In this document: positions 1 to 5,281 of the stretch, in pieces
Layout: each line of letters starts with the position of its first letter
Position numbering within the stretch: position 1 is the first letter of the stretch
NCBI GenBank assembly: GCA_046724435.1
Contig: JBKOWN010000201.1
Span: forward strand, 1-5,659
DNA from: JALZAA01 sp046724435
GTDB taxonomy: Bacteria; Actinomycetota; Acidimicrobiia; IMCC26256; JACDBD01
DNA length: 5,659 nucleotides
Direction of reading: 5' to 3'
Program-made: the position numbers and the translations under genes
The notes under the pieces: generated by a model
What the model was told of the DNA's origin: nothing
Database searches by the model: none
The model's input: the letters and a program-made list of their open reading frames with translations, nothing else

Positions 1-469
1 GCTTCTCGAGTCGGTCGGCCTTCTCGAGGATGGCCACGTGGTATTGCGGCTCCCGCAACGGGCTCGACTCCGCGTTCGGGTTGTTCAACGGGTCGCCCGC
101 CATCCAGGCATCGAACGCGGGGAGGAACTCGGGCCGGAAGCGCCGCTGGTAGAGGTCGGCGAGCTCCTCGTTGCCGTCGGTCTTCACTTCGAGCCAGCGG
201 TTGAAGTTCAGGAGATCCTGAGTCCGATCTATCGAGCCGGCGGTGGCGGCGTGGTTGGCGCGCGCACGAACGCCCGTCGCCGCCGAATACTCCTCTGCTT
301 GGTGTCCATTCCAGCGAGCCCCTTGATATCCGCTCCACGCGATACCAAGCGTCGCGATCGCAAGAAGGAGCGTGGCAACGAGCTCCAGGCGATGTTCCCG
401 CGTGTTGGCTGCAGCGTCGTGTGACTCGCTGAGCTCGTGGGGCGGGTGGACATGGACGTGCTCGGACAT
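1..469 (-). CDS. Uncharacterised single-pass membrane protein, C-terminus beyond the window
   Basis: An open frame reads from an ATG at 469-467 to the left edge without a stop, giving 156 residues of an incomplete protein. The N-terminus is histidine-rich (His 4, 6, 8, 11 and 17). One clear hydrophobic helix follows at about residues 30-48 (LVATLLLAIATLGIAWSGY), then a polar alpha-helical stretch with many Ala, Glu, Arg and Trp residues, including FNRWLEVKTDG (88-98) and FRPEFLPAFDAWM (111-123). This suggests a short cytoplasmic tail, one membrane anchor and a soluble helical domain. I recognise the general type as one of the unnamed small membrane proteins common in bacteria, but cannot assign a function. 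The start is supported by the open frame and the helix placement; the ribosome site is weak (CCAGG about 6 bases upstream). It lies 56 bases downstream of the LMF-family gene on the same strand, so cotranscription is plausible. A TAGGCT hexamer at 486-481 could also give it its own promoter. Confidence 0.8.
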   Translation of the reverse strand, partial: MSEHVHVHPPHELSESHDAAANTREHRLELVATLLLAIATLGIAWSGYQGARWNGHQAEEYSAATGVRARANHAATAGSIDRTQDLLNFNRWLEVKTDGNEELADLYQRRFRPEFLPAFDAWMAGDPLNNPNAESSPLREPQYHVAILEKADRLEK

Positions 470-525
470 GCTGGGCCTGGAGCCTAGAGCGGCTCACCGA
501 ATTGGAGTCTGCAACCCACGAACCC

Positions 526-2061
526 TCATGTGGGCGTTCTTCGCGAAGCACCGGTTGCCGAAGCGGTGAGCGCTCCGCTCGTGTCGAGTGTGAGCGGAGG
601 CAGCCACAGCGCCACGGGGGTCCGCGCCCACCACGCGCCCGTTTCGCGGCGTTCGGCGCGACTCGTGAACCGGTAGCGGTACAAGCGAGCGCGCACGACG
701 GCGGGCGGCCGGTCCGGGAACGGGTTGTGGCGCAGGAGCTTGAGCGTCGGCGCGTCGCCCTCGAGGAGCCGCCGCACGAGCTCGACCGTCCACGGGTACC
801 GCTCCGGCGGGCCCATCGCCGCGAACCACATCAACCAGTCGAGGCGGAGGTGGTACGGCGCGACCTGGGGCGGACGGCGGTTCGGGTCACCCGGCTTCCC
901 CTTGAATTCGTATGCCTTCCATGCTTCCGATGCGCCGGTGTTCTCGGTGCCCTCGATGATGATCTCGTAGCGCTCCTTGGTGACGTGCCCGAACGCGCCG
1001 TAGGTGCCGACGAAGTGCAGGCGGTTGAAGCTGAAGTTCATGAGCTGCCGGCGCGACAGCATGTTGCGGATCGGCCAGTAGCTCAGGACGGCGACGAGCA
1101 CGGTGACCGCGATCACCAGCCCCTCGTACCACGAGGGTGAGCCGACAAGCTCTGGGCGGTCGAACGGGAGCACGTACCCGAGCGTCGCGTCTCCGAACGC
1201 GAAGATCGCCAGCACGATCGTCAGGAAATTCAGCCACGAGAAGTTGCCCGAGAGGATCAGCCACACCTGCGTCACCACGATGATCCCGCCGGCGATGCTC
1301 GCGATCGGCTGCGGTGTGAACAGGAAGACGGGGACGACGAGCTGTGCGAAGTGGTTGGCCAGCACCTCGACCTTGTGAGCCCGCCCGGGCAGATGGTGGA
1401 AGAACCAGCTCAACGGGTTCGGCATCGGCTGGGTCTCGTGGTGGTAATGCAGGCACGTCAGGTCCCGCCAGCAGCGGTCGCCGCGCAATTTGATCAGCCC
1501 GGCGCCGAACTCGAGCCGGAACAGCAGCCAACGCATGAGGAAGACGACGAGGATCGGTGGCGCCGTGCGGGCGTCGCCGAGGAAGACCGCCAGCGCGCCG
1601 ACCTCGCACAGCAACGACTCCCAGCCGAACGAATAGAACGTCTGGCCGACGTTGACGATCGACACGTACAGCGCCCACAGCGCCAGCCACACGAGCATCG
1701 ACGCCCAGAGGGGCCCGGCCTGTGGTACTCCGGCGATCACGCTCGCGGCCAGGACGATGCCCGCCGCAGTGACGACGGTGAACAGGCGGTCCGAGTAGCG
1801 GAGCTGGAAGAGGCTCGGCGCCTCTCGGAACCGCACCATGCGCACGAACCGCGGCACCGGCAACAGCCCTCGCTCACCCAGGAGCGCCCGGAACTGGTTC
1901 CACGCGACGAGAAACGCGACGAGGTAGACGACGCCGAGCGCGCGCTCGAACACGAAGCGGCTCAGCCAGTATTCGGGCGCCTCGAACCAGTCCATGGCGG
2001 GATCCGGCGTGGTGCTGCCCTCGTGCCCTCGGATCGCAGCGTAGGTCTTGGGCGAACTCAT
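526..2061 (-). CDS. Lipase maturation factor family protein (LMF1/DUF1222-like), polytopic membrane protein
   Basis: The 511-residue product has the hallmarks of the lipase maturation factor family. Hydrophobic segments lie at about residues 38-58, 93-112, 118-138, 151-180, 238-271, 276-298 and 313-330, followed by a soluble C-terminal part. Family-type motifs are FRLEFGAGLIKLRGDRCWRD (181-200), the histidine-rich LHYHHETQPMPNPLSWFFHH (204-223), GNFSWLNFLTIVLAI (272-286), YGAFGHVTKERYEIIIEGT (354-372), FKGKPGDPNRRPPQ (386-399) and RLDWLMWFAAMG (406-417). In animals LMF1 is an endoplasmic-reticulum membrane chaperone needed to fold dimeric lipases; the role of bacterial homologues is not established, so chaperoning of exported proteins is only a possibility. 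Length is typical of bacterial members. The start at 2061 has no good ribosome site. Met23 (ATG at 1995-1993), directly before DWFEAPEYWL where the conserved region seems to begin, is a real alternative. The gene is intact and may be cotranscribed with the downstream membrane protein. Confidence 0.93.
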   Translation of the reverse strand: MSSPKTYAAIRGHEGSTTPDPAMDWFEAPEYWLSRFVFERALGVVYLVAFLVAWNQFRALLGERGLLPVPRFVRMVRFREAPSLFQLRYSDRLFTVVTAAGIVLAASVIAGVPQAGPLWASMLVWLALWALYVSIVNVGQTFYSFGWESLLCEVGALAVFLGDARTAPPILVVFLMRWLLFRLEFGAGLIKLRGDRCWRDLTCLHYHHETQPMPNPLSWFFHHLPGRAHKVEVLANHFAQLVVPVFLFTPQPIASIAGGIIVVTQVWLILSGNFSWLNFLTIVLAIFAFGDATLGYVLPFDRPELVGSPSWYEGLVIAVTVLVAVLSYWPIRNMLSRRQLMNFSFNRLHFVGTYGAFGHVTKERYEIIIEGTENTGASEAWKAYEFKGKPGDPNRRPPQVAPYHLRLDWLMWFAAMGPPERYPWTVELVRRLLEGDAPTLKLLRHNPFPDRPPAVVRARLYRYRFTSRAERRETGAWWARTPVALWLPPLTLDTSGALTASATGASRRTPT

Positions 2062-2068
2062 AGCTCGC

Positions 2069-2090
2069 GTTCAGCCGCCGTTCAGGACCG
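2069..2090. promoter_or_regulatory. Two-unit 11-bp direct repeat, OmpR/PhoB-type box candidate
   Basis: GTTCAGCCGCC (2069-2079) is followed directly by GTTCAGGACCG (2080-2090). The shared GTTCAG half-sites are spaced exactly 11 bp, one helical turn. Tandem half-sites with 11-bp spacing are the known binding pattern of OmpR-family response regulators, such as the Streptomyces PHO box and MprA-type boxes. It lies 7 bases upstream of the annotated LMF start and about 45 bases before the kinase remnant. It could be an operator for either side or a relic of the lost two-component promoter. Assignment rests on pattern only. Confidence 0.35.
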
Positions 2091-2134
2091 CCCCCGAGAC
2101 TGCGCCCCGTAACACCCCCCGACACAAGGAGGCG

Positions 2135-2506
2135 TCGTTCCACTGGCCGGAGGTGCGCTTCGTCGCCAACCTCACACCGTCGGTCGTGCGCGGCTCGGCG
2201 AACCGGATCACGCGTGCCGTGAGCAACCTGCTCGAAAACGCCGGGAAATGGAGCCCGTCGGACGCGGTAGTCGAGGTGACCGTGGCCGACCACGAAGTGT
2301 CGGTCCTGGACCACGGACCGGGCATCGCGCCCGCGGACGTCCCGTTCGTGTTCGACCGGTTCTGGCGGTCGCCGGGCGCCCGCGGCACACCCGGCTCGGG
2401 CCTCGGGCTCGCGATCGTCCGCCAGGTCGCTGACCAGCACAGCGCCACCGTCACTGTCGAGACCCCCGCCGGCGGCGGCACGAGGATGCGCCTGCGGTTC
2501 CCCTGA
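2135..2506 (+). pseudogene. 5'-truncated sensor histidine kinase (HATPase_c domain only, MprB-like)
   Basis: The frame encodes about 123 residues that match the catalytic ATP-binding end of a sensor histidine kinase: N-box SNLLENAGKWSP (2222-2257), G1-box DHGPGI (2309-2326), F-box FVFDRFWRS (2345-2371) and G2-box GSGLGLAIVRQVADQH (2393-2440), ending GGTRMRLRFP before TGA at 2504-2506. The style, especially FVFDRFWRS and the N-box, resembles MprB-like actinobacterial kinases. Everything N-terminal is missing: no membrane helices, HAMP domain or HisKA phosphoacceptor histidine, and no response regulator gene nearby. The frame stays open upstream to an ATG at 2048, but those extra 29 residues are antisense to the start of the LMF gene and show no kinase similarity. 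A perfect AAGGAGG (2126-2132) has no usable start at proper spacing; the nearest in-frame GTG is at 2153. The domain reads without internal damage, so the truncation may be recent. A stand-alone ATPase-domain protein is possible but less likely. Confidence 0.75.
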
Positions 2507-2515
2507 TCGAGGCGT

Positions 2516-4792
2516 CTATTGCGCGCGCAGGGCCAGGTCGGCTTCGGCTTCGTCGTCGACGAAGGGCTGGCCGTCGACGTCGACGATCACGCGGTGGAGG
2601 CGGCCGGTGAAGCGGAACGGCGCCCGGTAGTCGTCGACGACTGGCATCGCCCAGTCGTACCCGCAGCACAGTCCGGCGTCGGTGATCGAGAAGCGCGACG
2701 GCGTGAACCGCGGGATGTCCCTCGCCCCGACCTCGTCGCCGTCGACGAGCAGGGTGCCGCGGCCGCGGTGCTCGCCCGTCTTGTCGAAGTGGAACGACAC
2801 CGTGTGCGGCCCGGGCGTCAGCTCGGTCGACGACGTGATCCGGTGCTCTTCGACGCCGACGAAGTTGTGCACGTATTGCAGCCGGCCGCTCAGCACGAAG
2901 AGGACGTACCCGCCGAGCACCGATCCCTGCGCGAGCAGGATGCCCTCGGCGCCGCCGTCCGGCACCACGAGCTCGGCGGTGATGCGGTGCGAGCGGTTGC
3001 GCACGTTGACGGCGGCCTCCTCGGTAACCGGCCCCGCGAACGGGTAGTACACGTAACGACGCCGCCCGCCGATGCCCGGGCGGTCGTCTCCGAAGATGCG
3101 GTCGAACGGGGCGTTGTCGAGCGGCAGCACGTTGTTCCTCTCGGCTTCGGCCCACCAGCGCGCGACGAGGTCGCGCAGCTTCTCGGGATGCTCGGCTGCG
3201 ACGTCGTGGCACTCCGACGCATCCTCGGCGACGTGGTACAGCTCCCACGCGTCGTCGTCGGCCCACGGCACCGATTGATCGAAGAGCGGTTGGTAGACGA
3301 CCGCCTTCCAGCCGTCGTGGTAGAGGGCGCGGCAACCGAACATCTCGTAGTACTGCGTGTCGCGCACACTCGGAGCGCCCGGGTCGTCGAACGTGCTCGT
3401 GATCGGCACCCCGTCGACCGGCGTCTGCGCGACGCCTTCGATCGCGTCGGGAGCCTCGACACCGAGCACATCGAGGACGGTCGGCGCCAGATCTACGGCG
3501 TGTACGTACTGCGGCCGCACTTCACCTCGTGCGCCGATGCGGGCCGGCCACGAAACGATGAGCGGATCGGCGACGCCGCCCTCGTGCACCTCGCGCTTCC
3601 AGCGCCGGAACGGGGTGTTGCCCGCAACGGTCCAACCCCAGGGATAGTTGTTGTGCACACGCGGCCCGCCGATCTCGTCGATGCGGGCGATCGCCTCGTC
3701 GACGGGGCGGCCGGCGAGGTTCCACGGCCGGGCGTCGTTGATGGACCCGTCCTTGCCGCCCTCCGACGACGCCCCGTTGTCCGAGAGCGCGAACACGAGC
3801 GTGTCGTCGAGTCGTCCGATCTCGGCCAGGAAATCGAGCACTCGCCCCACGTGATGGTCGGCGTGGCTCAGGAAGGCGGCGAAGCACTCCATGAAGCGCG
3901 CCGCCACACGCTGCTCGTCGGGCGGGAGCGAGTCCCACGCCGGCACCCACTCGGGGCGCGGCGACAGCTCGGTGCCCTCGGGTAGCAGGCCCAGCTCCTG
4001 CTGGCGGGCGAAGGTCGCCTCCCGCCACGCGTCCCAGCCGGCGTCGAAGTGGCCCCGGTACCGCTCGATCCACTCCGGCGGCGCGTGGTGGGGGGAGTGG
4101 CACGCGCCGGTGCAGAGGTAGAGGAAGAACGGCTTGTCGGGATCCGCCGCCTCGAGATCGGCGACGAACTCGATCGCCCGGTCGGCGATGTCCTCGCTGA
4201 GGTGATAGCCGTCCTCCCACGACCGCGGTGGGGCCACCCGATGGCTGTCGGACACGAGCGACGGCGCGAACTGGTGCGTCTCGCCGCCGAAGAAGCCGTA
4301 GAAACGGTCGAAGCCGCGCCGCAGCGGCCACCGGGCGCGGGACGCGCCGAGGTGCCGCTCGTCGTCCGGCGTGAGATGCCACTTTCCGACCGCGTACGCG
4401 CCGTACCCGAGCGGTCCGAGCACCTCGGAGAGGAAGCCGTGCTCCTTGCCGATGCGGGCGTGATACCCGGGGAAACCGGTGGCGAGGTCGGTGATCCGTC
4501 CCATTCCGACCCGGTGGTGGTTGCGCCCGGTGAGCACGCAGGCGCGCGTCGGGGAGCACAAGGCGGTGGTGTGGAAGTTCGTGTAGCGCAAGCCGTTCGC
4601 CGCCAGCCGGTCGAATGTTGGAGTGGCGATGTCGGAGCCGAAGCAGCCGAGCTGTGCGAACCCCACGTCGTCCAGCAGGACGACCAGCACGTTCGGCGCG
4701 CCTTCCGGCGCTCGAACCGGGTCCGGCCACCACGGCGTCGACTCGTTGCGGTACCTGCCGATGACGCCGCCGAACTCCGCCCATTCGCTCAT
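2516..4792 (-). CDS. Type I arylsulfatase, AtsD-like, cytoplasmic
   Basis: The 758-residue product is a formylglycine-dependent sulfatase that hydrolyses sulfate esters to free sulfate. The signature CSPTR (79-83) gives Cys79 as the residue oxidised to formylglycine, with Arg83 supporting it. Other active-site residues by comparison with Pseudomonas arylsulfatase are Asp41-Asp42 (VVLLDDVGF), Lys137 and His139 (GKWHL), His232, Asp338-Asn339 (SDNG) and Lys399 (FRRWKREVHEGG). The catalytic alpha/beta domain spans about residues 30-550; a C-terminal beta-rich region (about 595-745) with YVLFVLSGRLQYVHN and HTVSFHFDKTG fits the extra domain of the large mycobacterial-type AtsD proteins of similar length. 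There is no signal peptide, so cytoplasmic action is expected. Activity would need a formylglycine-generating enzyme, not encoded here. The ATG at 4792 follows GGGGGTGA at good spacing. It stands alone on its strand, converges on the kinase remnant with a 9-base gap, and diverges from the small gene at 4886. Its substrate cannot be read from sequence. Confidence 0.96.
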   Translation of the reverse strand: MSEWAEFGGVIGRYRNESTPWWPDPVRAPEGAPNVLVVLLDDVGFAQLGCFGSDIATPTFDRLAANGLRYTNFHTTALCSPTRACVLTGRNHHRVGMGRITDLATGFPGYHARIGKEHGFLSEVLGPLGYGAYAVGKWHLTPDDERHLGASRARWPLRRGFDRFYGFFGGETHQFAPSLVSDSHRVAPPRSWEDGYHLSEDIADRAIEFVADLEAADPDKPFFLYLCTGACHSPHHAPPEWIERYRGHFDAGWDAWREATFARQQELGLLPEGTELSPRPEWVPAWDSLPPDEQRVAARFMECFAAFLSHADHHVGRVLDFLAEIGRLDDTLVFALSDNGASSEGGKDGSINDARPWNLAGRPVDEAIARIDEIGGPRVHNNYPWGWTVAGNTPFRRWKREVHEGGVADPLIVSWPARIGARGEVRPQYVHAVDLAPTVLDVLGVEAPDAIEGVAQTPVDGVPITSTFDDPGAPSVRDTQYYEMFGCRALYHDGWKAVVYQPLFDQSVPWADDDAWELYHVAEDASECHDVAAEHPEKLRDLVARWWAEAERNNVLPLDNAPFDRIFGDDRPGIGGRRRYVYYPFAGPVTEEAAVNVRNRSHRITAELVVPDGGAEGILLAQGSVLGGYVLFVLSGRLQYVHNFVGVEEHRITSSTELTPGPHTVSFHFDKTGEHRGRGTLLVDGDEVGARDIPRFTPSRFSITDAGLCCGYDWAMPVVDDYRAPFRFTGRLHRVIVDVDGQPFVDDEAEADLALRAQ

Positions 4793-4800
4793 GGCTCACC

Positions 4801-4815
4801 CCCGTGGTCCACGGG
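4801..4815. promoter_or_regulatory. Perfect 15-bp palindrome in the arylsulfatase leader, operator candidate
   Basis: CCCGTGGTCCACGGG is a perfect inverted repeat of two 7-bp arms around one central base, 8 bases before the sulfatase ATG. Read on the minus strand it abuts the ribosome site GGGGGTGAG, so in mRNA a 6-bp stem could also form beside the Shine-Dalgarno. A TAGCCT hexamer at 4822-4817 (minus strand) would place the transcription start inside the palindrome, a common operator position. A dimeric repressor site, perhaps for the TetR regulator 0.5 kb away, is inferred. Confidence 0.45.
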
Positions 4816-4816
4816 C

Positions 4817-4822
4817 AGGCTA
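4817..4822 (-). promoter_or_regulatory. Possible -10 hexamer of the arylsulfatase promoter
   Basis: On the minus strand the hexamer reads TAGCCT, fitting the actinobacterial TAnnnT -10 pattern, about 24 bases before the ATG. No convincing -35 element (TTGACA-like) is visible 16-18 bases upstream, so this is a weak call that rests on position and hexamer alone. Confidence 0.25.
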
Positions 4823-4873
4823 GGCGGCCCTGTTCGGCCCCGACGCTGTGGCCGTTCGTCCTGCGATCCGGCA

Positions 4874-4879
4874 TACCGT
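4874..4879 (+). promoter_or_regulatory. Candidate -10 box of a leaderless promoter for the small protein gene
   Basis: TACCGT fits TAnnnT and ends six bases before the GTG at 4886, so transcription would begin at or next to the start codon. No separate Shine-Dalgarno is placed correctly (the G-run GGGGG at 4880-4884 touches the start). Leaderless mRNAs with this arrangement are frequent in Actinobacteria. No clear -35 is seen. Confidence 0.45.
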
Positions 4880-4885
4880 GGGGGC

Positions 4886-5218
4886 GTGGAGAACCGCGAT
4901 CGCAACGAGCCGGAAGGCGTCGATCACGAAGCCGAACGCGCCGACGCCGAACGCGCCGACGCCGAAGAGGGCGGTGAGGTCGACCGACCCGTCGACCGCT
5001 TCCGACGGTCGGCCACCGGTGCCGTCGTCGCGGCCGGGCTCCTCGGCCTGCGCGACGCGCTCGAGGGTCGCCCCGAGAAGGAAGAGGTCACGATCGTCAA
5101 CGAGGCGCCGGGCGCGCCGCCCCGCGACCTCGAAGTCGTGATCGACTTCGACCATCCCGAACGGACGGTTGCGGTCGTCCGCCATCGGGACGACGAAGAG
5201 GGTGAGCCAGAGCGCTAA
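4886..5218 (+). CDS. Small acidic conserved-type hypothetical protein
   Basis: Starting at GTG 4886, the gene encodes 110 residues with a very charged N-terminal third (residues 1-40, many Glu, Asp, Arg), a short apolar stretch TGAVVAAGLLGLRDAL (44-59), and a C-terminal part with VTIVNEAPGAPP (68-79) and LEVVIDFDHPERTVAVVR (82-99). The layout resembles small unnamed actinobacterial proteins with a GLRDALE-type segment followed by an Asp-rich beta region, but I know no function. The apolar stretch is short for a membrane helix. The start was chosen because a TAnnnT box lies at leaderless distance and because sequence before it looks non-coding in this frame. A 15-bp tandem duplication encodes AERAD-AERAD. 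It diverges from the arylsulfatase across 93 bases and converges on the TetR gene. The antisense frame is also long and open, so strand choice carries some doubt. Confidence 0.7.
   Translation: MENRDRNEPEGVDHEAERADAERADAEEGGEVDRPVDRFRRSATGAVVAAGLLGLRDALEGRPEKEEVTIVNEAPGAPPRDLEVVIDFDHPERTVAVVRHRDDEEGEPER
4931..4966 (+). repeat. In-frame 15-bp tandem repeat (2.4 units)
   Basis: GCCGAACGCGCCGAC occurs twice in tandem (4931-4945 and 4946-4960), followed by a partial third copy GCCGAA (4961-4966). Being 15 bp long it keeps the reading frame and encodes Ala-Glu-Arg-Ala-Asp per unit in the acidic N-terminal part of the small protein. The two full copies are identical, which points to recent duplication or slippage. 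Confidence 0.85.
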
Positions 5219-5221
5219 GCC

Positions 5222-5253
5222 GCGGCGACGGCGGCTCGGCCGACCGTCGTCGC
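5222..5253 (+). terminator. GC-rich hairpin after the small protein gene, terminator candidate
   Basis: Three bases after the stop at 5218 the sequence folds as GCGGCGACGGCGGC (5222-5235), loop TCG (5236-5238), then GCCG, a bulged A at 5243, and CCGTCGTCGC to 5253. That is a 14-bp stem with one G-T pair and one bulge. There is no T-run, as is usual for hairpin terminators in high-GC Actinobacteria. Confidence 0.55.
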
Positions 5254-5275
5254 AGGAGCCAGAGCTTGCGACGGC
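5246..5275 (-). terminator. Second hairpin, overlapping the first, after the TetR gene
   Basis: GTCGTCGCA (5246-5254) pairs with TGCGACGGC (5267-5275) with one G-T pair, continued after a GG bulge by AGC/GCT (5257-5259 with 5264-5266) around the loop CAGA. On the minus strand it starts 6 bases after the TetR stop codon. It shares 5246-5253 with the neighbouring hairpin, so the two cannot form together. No T-run is present. Confidence 0.45.
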
Positions 5276-5281
5276 GCCGAG

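Noticed and set aside
38..424. Plus-strand 128-codon frame at the left edge
   Set aside because: It is antisense to the membrane protein whose helix and continuous frame to the edge are more convincing.
229..453. Minus-strand 74-codon frame at the left edge
   Set aside because: It is another frame within the membrane protein gene, Arg-rich and without a hydrophobic segment.
481..509. TTGCAG and TAGGCT as a full promoter for the left-edge gene
   Set aside because: The spacing is 22 bases, too long for a standard sigma-70-type promoter; only the TAGGCT hexamer remains as a weak hint.
1380..1392. GCCCGGGC palindrome
   Set aside because: It lies inside the LMF coding region, and short GC palindromes are expected by chance at this composition.
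1351..2112. Plus-strand 253-codon frame
   Set aside because: It is antisense to the LMF gene and rich in Glu, Arg and Gln with no domain; it was checked for missing kinase N-terminal sequence and holds none.
2519..3985. Plus-strand open frame of 488 codons
   Set aside because: It is antisense to the arylsulfatase, whose active-site motifs are complete. Its product is Arg/Val-rich without domains, a common shadow in high-GC DNA.
3522..4874. Minus-strand 450-codon frame overlapping the sulfatase N-terminal half
   Set aside because: It is a frame-shifted reading of the same strand with Arg/Pro-rich, low-complexity product; the sulfatase frame explains the DNA.
4049..4885. Upstream extension of the small plus-strand gene to an ATG at 4049
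   Set aside because: Most of it is antisense to the sulfatase and has no recognisable sequence; only the part from GTG 4886 looks like a protein.
4820..5185. Minus-strand frame with the repeated stretch FGVGAFGVGAF
   Set aside because: It is exactly antisense, codon for codon, to the small gene; the repeat is only the reverse of the 15-bp tandem duplication. It has no ribosome site and no family likeness. Some doubt about strand remains.
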